In this document: one piece after another, positions 8,201 to 15,675 of the stretch | Position numbering within the stretch: the first letter of the stretch is position 1 | Layout: each line of letters starts with the position of its first letter | Assembly: GCA_002422285.1 (NCBI GenBank) | Contig: DIUF01000076.1 | Span: 1-45,242 of the forward strand | Direction: 5' to 3' | DNA: 45,242 nucleotides | From: Flavobacteriales bacterium UBA6165 | GTDB lineage: Bacteria > Bacteroidota > Bacteroidia > Flavobacteriales_D > Crocinitomicaceae | Position numbers and translations under genes: made by a program | The notes under the pieces: model-generated | The model's input: only the letters and a program-made list of their open reading frames with translations | Database searches by the model: none | What the model was told of the DNA's origin: nothing

Positions 8201-9361
8201 ACAACTAAAGTTAGTAACAGTTGCAGTAACATTGCTGTTGTCCGTGCCGCTTGCACTTGCCGTTGTTGAACAAAGTCCTCCTGGTATAAGACCGGGAACA
8301 ACTGAAATTGGAGCACTAAGAGTTCCAGAACAGTTGTTGAATACGGTAGGGTTTGCTGTAGGTGCTGGAGGAATATTGGTTTGAATTGTTACTGAAGTAG
8401 AATTCGTATTTGACCAACACTGAGTTACAGAATTATATGCAGCAACTAATACACTACTAGATTCTGAAACAAAAAGAGGAGTTGTAGCAGGAGAAGTCGT
8501 GGAACTTCCATTAATAACAGTTTGCCAAAAATACTCAACATCGGCAGGTGGATTTGGCATGGTCACCTCCGTACCTGGTAAACAAGCTGGGTTTTCAGCG
8601 GCAATAGGTGCAGGAGGTAATTCTTCTGTTGGAAAGTTATTTACAGTTACAGAAGAGGAACCAGTAGACCAAAGCATTGTTACTGTATTATATGCTCGTA
8701 AGTAATATGTGCCGTTAGCAAAAATTGAAAATGGACCGTCATAAGGTGTAGATTGAGATGTGCCTAAAGATGTTGTTTGCCAGTACCAAATAACGTCAGT
8801 ATCAGGTGTGCCCGATACTGTAAGATTTGTGCCAGATGTACAGGTGGGTGAACCAAGATCTTGAACTGGTGCTGGTGGATTATTTGGGGGGCCAGGTTGT
8901 GCATCAATTGTAAACGTTCCCGGACAAGGACTTGCTGGAGTAGGCCATGTGTCAAAAACAATATAATACGTTGTGCCGGCATTGAATTGAGAAACAGCTA
9001 AGTTTTTATTTGATGCTGAACTTGACACACCACCAACGCATACACCGCCAGTAGTTGGGCATCCTGCATATACGAATATGGCTGACCAAGTTTGACCTGT
9101 GTAGTTGATGTTGGCATTAATATAATTCATTGTAGGAGTCCATACATAAACTGCTTCAAGACCTCCTAAATATGAGGCTGTTGCTGGTGCACAAACTGGT
9201 GAATTTGCAGAAGTTAAATCATTTGTTGAACCACAAGTGACAGATTGTGTGTACGGAAATGTGGGTTGAGCTGGTATGATTTCGGCATTTGGACATGTTG
9301 TCGCAAAAAGCGATTGAAATACCAGAAACACACTGAAAAATAGAATAATTGATTTTTTCAT
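5294..9361 (-). CDS. Large secreted multidomain protein with C-terminal type IX secretion sorting domain
   Basis: 1355 residues, surface or secreted. Residues 1-20 are a Sec signal peptide (hydrophobic IILFFSVFLVFQSLFA). Order of regions: Ig-like/PKD-like repeats with PPAP linkers (about 160-340), a SprB-like repeat (about 540-610, TGSFALTSVNCG), a fibronectin III domain (about 610-700), a MAM/jelly-roll-like module (about 705-885, starting near FPWIEDFENG), a second Fn3 (about 890-975), a CUB-like domain (about 980-1100, with CGGTFVDDGG and YIEINFDSF), another Ig-like region, and a type A sorting domain (about 1270-1355, beginning GFELYPNPTADVVFLSY). No catalytic domain is recognised. An adhesive or matrix role is inferred only from architecture. 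Single-gene transcription unit, bounded by its own -7 box and terminator. Confidence 0.92.
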   Translation of the reverse strand: MKKSIILFFSVFLVFQSLFATTCPNAEIIPAQPTFPYTQSVTCGSTNDLTSANSPVCAPATASYLGGLEAVYVWTPTMNYINANINYTGQTWSAIFVYAGCPTTGGVCVGGVSSSASNKNLAVSQFNAGTTYYIVFDTWPTPASPCPGTFTIDAQPGPPNNPPAPVQDLGSPTCTSGTNLTVSGTPDTDVIWYWQTTSLGTSQSTPYDGPFSIFANGTYYLRAYNTVTMLWSTGSSSVTVNNFPTEELPPAPIAAENPACLPGTEVTMPNPPADVEYFWQTVINGSSTTSPATTPLFVSESSSVLVAAYNSVTQCWSNTNSTSVTIQTNIPPAPTANPTVFNNCSGTLSAPISVVPGLIPGGLCSTTASASGTDNSNVTATVTNFSCTGGAPILGATLDATIGGFCPSWYVYSIIVNGNVVATQQCNQTGFNLTPYLPLTSVSIVSFDNDNFGDFVTLNLTVNIQYAIGTYDVVWYSDEIGGDLLGSDETLETVGTSIMPTAEPGLYTFWAGSLSGACESANRVSVTLNIVNVDAEIEAINNTCNGASTGSFALTSVNCGVEPFTYSLDFGPFSGIPTNLSPGSYSVVIQDATGEQSGPLTLVITQPDPVANVSTSVISSTEIELSWTNSGSETAWNIEYGPVGFTPGTGTLVEVSNNPSIVTGLSPNSNYHFYVQSVCAPGSLGSFTGPISASTPQNQVSIFPWIEDFENGGVEWSILNGNNINQWVVGSAVSESGTQSLYVSQDAGANNTYNITSISLSQAYRDIAFPATDGEIQLTFNWRNIGENNWDYIQAWLVPIDFIPGSGNSLANQITPNLTGSPLTQRINLTGNLQGQGNWQTWQGLIPAIYEGNSARLVFQWRNDGSIGTQPPGAIDNVNIIVGECPRPNAITVTEISQNSALVSWTPGTPGDDLWVIEYGPQGFTLGTGTEVTVDTNPFLLEGLDNSTFYSLSIRTVCDDQDSTYSIFSTLVNFQTQFGCGGTFVDDGGPNGNYLPNQNKVYVICPDDAGDYIEINFDSFNTQVQSDGFYIYYGDEINIDNIIPSGNPVGFAPLLAPNAWWGTQLTGMMFESQGAGECLTFNFLSNGFTELSGWEAPISCYPCIPTPGVDGELAVCRLDGSVDLNEVVTLNSDRGFWIFPGNQGLIFNESMLNISLLPEGIFDVYYIVNTPCTSDTTVATIHIYPPSSAGNSATLTNCNNGFVNLYDGLTGTIDLGGQWFSPAGLELNSALIQVDGEIDGVYNYYYVTSNGVCPADTSYAEVTLINCVGLTENEIAGFELYPNPTADVVFLSYSGDNLNATVYLVDAKGSVISVEERMFETNSTLEIKMTDLQAGVYFVTIVSETGKNIIQVVKQ

Positions 9362-9393
9362 GATACTGATTGTTTGTTAATAAAAATGGGATA

Positions 9394-9401
9394 CAAATCT
9401 A
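9394..9401 (-). promoter_or_regulatory. -7 box (TAGATTTG) upstream of the large secreted protein gene
   Basis: Minus-strand TAGATTTG, an exact TAnnTTTG match, 32 bases before the ATG at 9361. A 12-bp palindrome, CTTAATATTAAG (9420-9431), lies just upstream where a -33 region or operator would be. No TTG at standard spacing. The rest of 9432-9574 shows nothing I can name. Confidence 0.45.
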
Positions 9402-9574
9402 ACGCTTTTTCTTGAATTTCTTAATATTAAGTTCACGGCTTGAGAAACAACTATTTATTAATGTATTTATTTATAGGGTGTTAGCCACGAGCTAGAAATG
9501 AAAAATATTTATTTTTTAACAATTACTTGACGGCGTGTTAAATTATTGACTTGATGGATTGTGATGTATGCAGC

Positions 9575-9606
9575 AAAAAAAAAGTGATGCACTATGGCAT
9601 CACTTT
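9575..9606 (-). terminator. Intrinsic terminator after the 52-residue membrane protein gene
   Basis: A perfect 10-bp stem AAAGTGATGC / GCATCACTTT (9581-9590 with 9597-9606) and 6-nt loop, followed on the minus strand by a long T run (complement of the A run from 9575). It is 30 bp past the stop codon at 9636. Confidence 0.85.
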
Positions 9607-9635
9607 CAAATATTTAAGGTTCTTATTTTTGGCAA

Positions 9636-9794
9636 TTACTCTTCGTCATCTTCATCAGCCAACTTTCTGCTTTTCAATGTTTCAAATAAACCTAAAGTAG
9701 CCCAAAATGGTACAGCGAAACCTAACAAGAACAACAACATCCAAAATGCCATTCCACCAATCAAAAGAAACAATACTACTCCGAAAGCTTGCAT
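9636..9794 (-). CDS. Small single-pass or hairpin membrane protein, 52 residues
   Basis: Too short for most ORF cut-offs, but well supported. It starts at ATG 9794 (MQAFGVVLFLLIGG), and residues 4-37 are almost entirely hydrophobic, enough for one long or two short membrane segments (FGVVLFLLIGGMAFWMLL, then FLLGFAVPFWATLG). It ends in a charged cytosolic-looking tail (KSRKLADEDDEE). It has a TATCTTTG promoter box 34 bases upstream and a strong hairpin terminator 30 bases downstream, so it is a stand-alone transcription unit. I do not recognise the family and assign no function. Confidence 0.75.
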   Translation of the reverse strand: MQAFGVVLFLLIGGMAFWMLLFLLGFAVPFWATLGLFETLKSRKLADEDDEE

Positions 9795-9827
9795 AACTGT
9801 ATTTTTTTGAGAATTAATTTACGGCAA

Positions 9828-9835
9828 CAAAGATA
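9828..9835 (-). promoter_or_regulatory. -7 box (TATCTTTG) upstream of the 52-residue membrane protein gene
   Basis: Minus-strand TATCTTTG, an exact TAnnTTTG match, 34 bases before the ATG at 9794. No -33 TTG at 19 nt. Confidence 0.45.
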
Positions 9836-9879
9836 TAAAGTTTTCAAAATCTAATGAAATTGATTGAAAATTTATCTGC

Positions 9880-10329
9880 TTATTTAGAATAGAAAATACT
9901 AACAGCATAAAAACGAGTACCTGTTTTGAGTATACATATGGCATGATGTGTAAATGTCTTGGATATCATATTTTGTCTATGTCCTTTTGATTTTTTCCAA
10001 ATTCCGAAGAATTCTTTGGATAGTTGCTCAGCAAGATTTTCTGTCGCTTTTATGTCGTCCTCTAAAAGGTCAATATGGGCTATGTTCTCACCCAGCGCTG
10101 AATATTTCAATTTAGCATCAACATATTTCAATCTTTCGGAAGGGTATTTTCCTGTAAAGTATTTCGTGCCTCGCTTTTCATCATGTTCAAGCATCTTGTT
10201 TTCGCGCATCCACATACAATGATTCAGCGCCACAAGCCAAATTGGATTATGTGTTTGTAATTCTTTGGCGCCTTGAGCTTTGCGATAAACATTAAGTTGG
10301 TTGTTAAATCTATGTGCTGCATCTTGCAA
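9880..10329 (-). CDS. CAP (SCP/PR1) domain protein, probably frameshifted near its N terminus
   Basis: The readable domain (about 149 residues from a TTG at 10329) is a CAP fold: LNHCMWMRENKMLEHD carries the first conserved region with its His, LGENIA is the second, and WKKSKGHRQNM is the GHR/NM signature. CAP proteins are usually secreted, yet this frame has no signal peptide. The frame stays open upstream as FSSAQKTFEQEELSAVLQ, then hits a TGA at 10392-10390. An ATG at 10457 opens a different frame beginning MRFTVLTIIVL. The two frames would join if one copy of an 8-bp tandem repeat (10376-10397) were removed. I therefore suspect a frameshifted or phase-variable gene spanning 9880-10457. 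The TTG start is only a fallback. Confidence 0.7.
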   Translation of the reverse strand: MQDAAHRFNNQLNVYRKAQGAKELQTHNPIWLVALNHCMWMRENKMLEHDEKRGTKYFTGKYPSERLKYVDAKLKYSALGENIAHIDLLEDDIKATENLAEQLSKEFFGIWKKSKGHRQNMISKTFTHHAICILKTGTRFYAVSIFYSK

Positions 10330-10375
10330 AACGGCACTCAGTTCTTCTTGTTCAAATGTTTTTTGTGCACTCGAA

Positions 10376-10397
10376 AATTCGTCAATTCGTCAATTCG
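10376..10397. repeat. 8-bp tandem repeat AATTCGTC x 2.75 at the CAP gene frame break
   Basis: AATTCGTC at 10376-10383 and 10384-10391, then AATTCG at 10392-10397. Eight is not a multiple of three, so each gain or loss of a unit changes the reading frame between the ATG at 10457 and the CAP domain. Confidence 0.8.
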
Positions 10398-10572
10398 AAA
10401 TTGCCCAAAGTTCAACGTGTGTTCAAGTACAATTATGGTTAAGACTGTAAAACGCATTTTGATTTATTTTCTAAGTACTTAACGTTTGAATATAAGCGAT
10501 GTTACTTTATCAACTCGTGTTTTGTCCTTATTTTTTACTTGATTCGTATCTTTACCACGAAATTTGAACATC

Positions 10573-13380
10573 ATGACTCCTCCGCATCCTAAAAAACTTT
10601 TCCTGCTTGACGCATTTGCCCTGATTTATCGCGCTTATTTTGCCTTTGCTAAAAACCCAAGAATCAATTCTAAAGGACAAAACACAAGTGCAGCTTTTGG
10701 CTTCACAAATGCCTTGATTGACGTCATCAAAAAGGAAAACCCTACGCATATTGCTGTAGTTTTTGATTCATCAGGACCAACTTTACGCGCCGATGAGCAT
10801 GACTTTTACAAGGCCAATCGTGAGGAAATGCCTGAAGATATTCGCTCCATGATTGATCCTATCAAAAGAATTATCGATGCCATGAATATCCCGGTGATTG
10901 CAATGGCTGGACATGAGGCAGACGACATCATTGGAACTCTCGCTAAAAAAGCTGAAAAACGTGGTTTTATGACTTACATGATGACACCTGACAAGGATTT
11001 CGGTCAATTGGTGAGTGAAAATATTTTTATCTACAAACCAGCTCGTGGTGGTGAGGGTCCAGCAATTTTGGGGGTTAAAGAAGTTTGCGAAAAATTTGAG
11101 GTAGATGATCCTTTGAAAGTTATTGATATTCTTGGACTTTGGGGTGATTCAGTTGATAATATCCCCGGAATTCCCGGAATCGGTGAAAAACGCGCCAAAG
11201 AATTGATTGCCAAATACGGTTCGATGGAAAACATGTTCGAGCATGTCCATGAACTGAAAGGTAAAATGCAGGAAAACGTGATCAATTTCAAAGAGCAAGG
11301 TTTGATTTCAAAGAAGTTGGCCACGATTGTTACAGATGTGCCCGTTGATTTAGATGAGCATGCGCTTGAATTTGTGGCGCACGACAATGAAAAATTGATG
11401 GAAGTTTTCACAGAATTGGAGTTCCGCAATTTGGCCAAGCGCCTCATCGGTGAAGACATTGTGTTGGAAACGAAAACAGTAAATACCCAAGACGCGCAGT
11501 TGGATTTGTTTGCTGCACCACCTGAATTTGGCGTTGCAGCTCAAAAAAGTGAAGAAACACCAACGGTTCAAACTTTTGATGCAGCGGCAAAGCAATATGT
11601 TTTGGTCAATAATGCTGAGGCTCGCAAGGATTTGATGCAACAAATTATGGCGCAAAAATCGGTTTGTTTCGACACCGAAACCAGTTCTTTGGAAGCCCGC
11701 GAAGCGCAGCTGATTGGCATGTCATTTTCTTGGAAAAAAAATGAGGCGTATTATGTCGCTGTTCCCAATAATTTCGATGAAGCTCGTGCGATTGTCGAAG
11801 AATTTATGCCTTATTTCAAGAGCGAACTTGTAGCGAAAGTAGCACACAACATGAAATATGATGCGCAGGTTTTGGATAAATACGGTGTTGAAATTCAAGG
11901 GCCTATTTTCGACACGATGATTGCGCATTATTTGATGCAACCTGAGGGCAAACATGGCATGGATTATTTGTCGGAATTGTATTTGGGCTATCAACCTATT
12001 TCTATCGAAACTTTGATTGGCAAAAAAGGCAAAGGGCAGGGCAGCATGGCTGATTTATCACCCGAAGAAATAAGGGATTATGCCTGCGAAGATGCCGACA
12101 TTACCATGCAATTGAAAGCGTTATTTGAGCCAGAAATTCAAAAACCGCATTTGAAGGATTTGTTTTACAATCTTGAAATGCCGCTTGTTTTGGTTTTGAA
12201 AGACATGGAGCTTGAGGGGATTAAAATTGATGTTGATGGCTTGAAGAAATATTCTACTGAATTGGAACAGGATATTTTGGAATTGCAACAGAAAATCATC
12301 GAGTTTGCGGGCATGGATTTTAATATCGATTCACCAAAACAATTGGGTGATATCCTTTTTGAAATTCTGAAAATTGCAACGAATGCCAAAAAAACGAAGA
12401 CTGGTCAGTATGCCACTTCCGAAGATATATTATCAAAATACATCAACCGACATCCAATTGTGCCCTTGATTTTGGATTATCGCGAGTTGCGCAAATTGAA
12501 AAGCACGTATGTGGATGCTTTACCTTTATTAGCGACGATGAATGATCATCGCATCCATTCTCATTTTATGCAAACTGTAACCGCAACAGGTCGTTTGAGT
12601 TCAACGAATCCGAATTTGCAGAATATTCCAATCCGCACGGAAAAAGGCAGAGCAATTCGCAAAAGTTTCATTGCCAGAAATGAAGATTATGTCTTGATGG
12701 CGGCCGACTATTCACAAATCGAATTGCGCATCATGGCGGTTTTGAGTGAGGACCCCAATATGCTCAAGGCTTTCCAAGAAGGTGCAGATATTCACGCGGC
12801 AACGGCTTCTCGTGTTTTTGCGACGCCGATTGATGCTGTAACGCGCGAACAACGAGGAAAAGCAAAAGCGGTCAATTTTGGTATTATTTACGGTCAATCG
12901 GCATTTGGATTGGCTGAAAACTTGAACATTTCTCGCACCGAGGCCAAAGAAATCATCGATAATTATTTTAGTCAATACCCCGGTGTGAAAGCCTACATGG
13001 ACAATGCCATTGCCCGCGCTAGACAATTGGGATATGTAGAAACGATTATGCAGCGTCGTCGTTATTTGCCAGATATCAATTCGGCGAATGCGGTTGTTCG
13101 TGGTTTTGCCGAACGAAATGCCATCAATGCGCCTATTCAAGGTTCGGCAGCCGACATCATTAAAGTGGCCATGATTCGTGTATTCAACAAAATGAAAGAG
13201 CGCGGACTCACCAGCCGACTTTTGCTCCAAGTGCATGACGAATTGGTTTTTGATGTTCACAAATCTGAAATAGAAGTAATGCAACTCTTGGTCAAGGAAG
13301 AAATGGAAAATGCCGTGGAATTTGGCGTGCCATTAACCGTTGAGGTGAACAAAGGAGAAAACTGGTTGGAGGCGCATTAG
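10573..13380 (+). CDS. polA: DNA polymerase I
   Basis: Repair polymerase, also for Okazaki-fragment processing. 935 residues with all three domains. The N-terminal 5'-3' exonuclease (about 1-290) includes AGHEADDIIGTLA, TPDKDFGQLV and GIPGIGEKRAKEL. The 3'-5' proofreading exonuclease (about 340-530) has an intact FDTETSS and YACEDADIT, so it should be active, unlike Taq-type enzymes. The polymerase domain (about 560-935) shows motif A DYSQIELRIMA, motif B RGKAKAVNFGIIYG and motif C QVHDELVFDV. I use the ATG at 10573; the track-style start nine bases earlier is a TTG. It is divergent from the CAP gene; dnaN follows 117 bp downstream with its own promoter box. Confidence 0.97.
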   Translation: MTPPHPKKLFLLDAFALIYRAYFAFAKNPRINSKGQNTSAAFGFTNALIDVIKKENPTHIAVVFDSSGPTLRADEHDFYKANREEMPEDIRSMIDPIKRIIDAMNIPVIAMAGHEADDIIGTLAKKAEKRGFMTYMMTPDKDFGQLVSENIFIYKPARGGEGPAILGVKEVCEKFEVDDPLKVIDILGLWGDSVDNIPGIPGIGEKRAKELIAKYGSMENMFEHVHELKGKMQENVINFKEQGLISKKLATIVTDVPVDLDEHALEFVAHDNEKLMEVFTELEFRNLAKRLIGEDIVLETKTVNTQDAQLDLFAAPPEFGVAAQKSEETPTVQTFDAAAKQYVLVNNAEARKDLMQQIMAQKSVCFDTETSSLEAREAQLIGMSFSWKKNEAYYVAVPNNFDEARAIVEEFMPYFKSELVAKVAHNMKYDAQVLDKYGVEIQGPIFDTMIAHYLMQPEGKHGMDYLSELYLGYQPISIETLIGKKGKGQGSMADLSPEEIRDYACEDADITMQLKALFEPEIQKPHLKDLFYNLEMPLVLVLKDMELEGIKIDVDGLKKYSTELEQDILELQQKIIEFAGMDFNIDSPKQLGDILFEILKIATNAKKTKTGQYATSEDILSKYINRHPIVPLILDYRELRKLKSTYVDALPLLATMNDHRIHSHFMQTVTATGRLSSTNPNLQNIPIRTEKGRAIRKSFIARNEDYVLMAADYSQIELRIMAVLSEDPNMLKAFQEGADIHAATASRVFATPIDAVTREQRGKAKAVNFGIIYGQSAFGLAENLNISRTEAKEIIDNYFSQYPGVKAYMDNAIARARQLGYVETIMQRRRYLPDINSANAVVRGFAERNAINAPIQGSAADIIKVAMIRVFNKMKERGLTSRLLLQVHDELVFDVHKSEIEVMQLLVKEEMENAVEFGVPLTVEVNKGENWLEAH

Positions 13381-13460
13381 TGTTTTCCTTAAGTTTATTT
13401 TGACTGGTTTATTGTTAAAAAATCGTTCATTCATTGCATTCGCCTGCATGAAAATTAGCG

Positions 13461-13468
13461 TATATTTG
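13461..13468 (+). promoter_or_regulatory. -7 box (TATATTTG) upstream of dnaN
   Basis: TATATTTG, an exact TAnnTTTG match, ending 29 bases before the ATG of dnaN. The nearest upstream TTG is 24 nt away, longer than the usual 19. Confidence 0.45.
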
Positions 13469-13497
13469 TCGCTCAATAAACATAAAACGAAATCTCT

Positions 13498-14613
13498 ATG
13501 CAGTTTTTGGTCTCCAGTACACAATTGTTAAAACATCTTCAAAGCATCAGTGGTGCCTTAACAACTAATAATTCGCTTCCAATTCTTGATAATTTTCTTT
13601 TTGAAATCAGTGATGGTGAATTGGCTGTGAATGCTTCGGATTTGGAAACCACCATGCGCACAACCTTGAATGTGGATTCCTCTGATTCAGGAAAAATTGC
13701 GGTGCCAGCCAGACAAATTTTGGACATGCTTAAAACATTTCCAGATCAGCCTTTGACTTTTAAAATAGACGAAAAGAACAAAATTGATATCACTTCCGAC
13801 AATGGTAAATATGCCATGGTGGGTCAAAATGGTGACGAGTTTCCAAAAACGCCAGCTGTTGATAACACACACACGGTTCGTTTAAATAGCCAAGTCTTGT
13901 TTGATGCCATCAACAAAACCATTTTCGCGACAGGTAACGATGATTTACGTCCAGTAATGAGTGGTGTGTTCTTTGATTTTAATGAAGAAAACGTAACTTT
14001 TGTTGCAACTGACGCTCACAAATTGGTTCGTTACAGAAGAAAAGACGCCAATTCAACCATTTCTTCTTCTTTCATTTTGCCAAAAAAACCTTTGAATTTG
14101 TTGAAAGGCAATTTGCGTGGCGATGAAGAAGTACAAATTCATTTCTCTGAAACAAATGCAGTTTTCTCTTTCAATGACATTGTGTTGACTTGTCGCTTAA
14201 TTGATGGAAAATATCCAAACTACGAAGCGGTTATTCCAAAAGAAAATCCGAATGTATTAATTGTTGATCGTATTTCATTGTTGAACTCGGTGAAACGCGT
14301 TTCGATTTTCTCAAGTCGTTCAACTTACCAAGTGGTTTTGAAAATTGCTGGTTCTGAATTGAAAATTATGGCTGAAGATTTGGATTTCTCCAATGAAGCT
14401 GTTGAACGCTTGACTTGTAATTATACTGGTGAAGATATTGAAATCGCATTCAACTCTAAATTTTTCATCGAGATGCTGAACAATGTGGATAGCCAGGAAA
14501 TTGTGCTTGAAATGAGCGCTCCTAATCGTGCAGGAATTTTATTGCCACACAATCCACCAAATGAAAGCGAAGAGATTTTGATGTTGGTGATGCCGGTAAT
14601 GATGAATAGATAG
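13498..14613 (+). CDS. dnaN: DNA polymerase III beta subunit (sliding clamp)
   Basis: Ring-shaped processivity clamp of the replicative polymerase. 371 residues, the usual length, with three repeated clamp folds. It starts MQFLVSSTQLLKHLQ and the first fold has the typical TTNNSLPILDNFLFE. The second has RPVMSGVFFDF and VATDAHKLVRY. The end has the conserved LVMPVMMNR. dnaN is apart from dnaA/recF here, which is common in Bacteroidota. The following 176 bp (14614-14789) hold no gene and no clear terminator, and lead into the pigment locus. Confidence 0.97.
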   Translation: MQFLVSSTQLLKHLQSISGALTTNNSLPILDNFLFEISDGELAVNASDLETTMRTTLNVDSSDSGKIAVPARQILDMLKTFPDQPLTFKIDEKNKIDITSDNGKYAMVGQNGDEFPKTPAVDNTHTVRLNSQVLFDAINKTIFATGNDDLRPVMSGVFFDFNEENVTFVATDAHKLVRYRRKDANSTISSSFILPKKPLNLLKGNLRGDEEVQIHFSETNAVFSFNDIVLTCRLIDGKYPNYEAVIPKENPNVLIVDRISLLNSVKRVSIFSSRSTYQVVLKIAGSELKIMAEDLDFSNEAVERLTCNYTGEDIEIAFNSKFFIEMLNNVDSQEIVLEMSAPNRAGILLPHNPPNESEEILMLVMPVMMNR

Positions 14614-14771
14614 TTTTAACCATTTGTAGATTGTTTGAGGTCCATATATCACAATTTCTCTTAAATTTTAGGAATTATTTTGGACGACGTGCAGTGAAAA
14701 ATCAATGTTTACTGAATCAAAAGAACTGATGTTGTAGCATGTTAAAACTTTTTATGAAACAATTTTTGCTA

Positions 14772-14779
14772 TAACTTTA
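14772..14779 (+). promoter_or_regulatory. Possible -7 box (TAACTTTA) of the block A operon
   Basis: TAACTTTA matches TAnnTTTG at all but the last base and lies 10 bases before the ATG at 14790, so the leader would be very short. It is the only candidate in the 176-bp gap after dnaN. Low confidence. Confidence 0.25.
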
Positions 14780-14789
14780 ATGATTTTAG

Positions 14790-15239
14790 ATGACAGAATC
14801 GCTTATTTCTCAATCCTTGCTAGAAGAATTAATTCCTCAAAAACGCCCTTTCGTAATGCTGTCGCATTTGCTAGAGGTAGATGAGTCTAAAATTGTTACT
14901 GGTTTTCAAATTCCGACTAACAATATTTTTGTCGAAGATGGTTTTTTTGGCGAGTCTGGACTCGTTGAGAATATAGCGCAAACTGTTGCACTGTATACAG
15001 GATACAATGATTTTTTGCAGAACAAGAAATCGCCAGTTGGATATATTGGTGCAATTAATAACGTTCAAGTTTATAGTTTGCCTTTGGCAGGCTCGTTTAT
15101 CCAGACAGAAGTACAAGTGATTACAGAGTTTATGGGGGTAACCATGATCCAAGGTCAAATTTCATTCAACAAAGAGCTAATTGTAAGTTTGAAAATGAAA
15201 ACTGTTTTGGCAAATCAAATCCCTGAAAATACGCTTTAG
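14790..15239 (+). CDS. Hotdog-fold dehydratase-like protein, ApeP-type (Glu-bearing subunit)
   Basis: 149 residues. First gene of block A. The central segment GESGLVENIAQTVAL aligns with the FabZ helix that carries the catalytic Glu (E60 here), but the HFPG motif with the catalytic His is absent; an Ile occupies that position by my alignment. This is the pattern of the ApeP subunit of aryl-polyene dehydratases, which works as a heterodimer with a His-bearing ApeI-like partner. The candidate partner is at 31217-31594 and shows the opposite loss. Role inferred: dehydration of 3-hydroxyacyl-ACP during polyene elongation. The family call is from motif alignment by eye. Confidence 0.7.
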   Translation: MTESLISQSLLEELIPQKRPFVMLSHLLEVDESKIVTGFQIPTNNIFVEDGFFGESGLVENIAQTVALYTGYNDFLQNKKSPVGYIGAINNVQVYSLPLAGSFIQTEVQVITEFMGVTMIQGQISFNKELIVSLKMKTVLANQIPENTL

Positions 15240-15240
15240 T

Positions 15241-15675
15241 ATGCGCTTGGCTTCAAACGAAATAACCCACTTAACTACCGAATATCAAGGTCGTGTTAGA
15301 TTTAATGATGCCGATCCATTGGGTATTGTTTGGCACGGCAATTATGTTTCCTATTTTGAAGACGGCAGAGAATCTTTTGGAAGAAAGCATGGACTTACAT
15401 ATTTGGATGTACATCAGCACGGTTTTTCGACGCCCATTGTAGAGTTGATTTGTAACAATAAGAAAGTTTTAAAATATGGGGATACTTTCAAAGTTGTTAC
15501 AAAAATACAACGCACTCAAGCCGCTAAGTTGATTTTTCAATATGAAATTTTTAATCAAAATGATGAGCTTGTATGTGACGGCCAAACCATTCAGGTTTTT
15601 GTCAATAAGAATAATGAATTATCGTTGTTATGTCCAGAATTTTATGAAATTTGGAAGCAAAAAGTTCAATTTTGA
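15241..15675 (+). CDS. 4HBT-family acyl thioesterase (YbgC/FadM-like)
   Basis: 144 residues. RVRFNDADPLGIVWHGNYVSYFE is split by the family signature D-x-x-G-x-V-x-x-x-x-Y: the DADPLGIVWHGNY core with its catalytic Asp is intact. This hotdog thioesterase family hydrolyses acyl-CoA or acyl-ACP. In this locus it may release the finished or stalled polyene chain, or act as an editing enzyme. It begins one base after the previous stop and overlaps the next gene, so it is translationally coupled in block A. Confidence 0.82.
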   Translation: MRLASNEITHLTTEYQGRVRFNDADPLGIVWHGNYVSYFEDGRESFGRKHGLTYLDVHQHGFSTPIVELICNNKKVLKYGDTFKVVTKIQRTQAAKLIFQYEIFNQNDELVCDGQTIQVFVNKNNELSLLCPEFYEIWKQKVQF

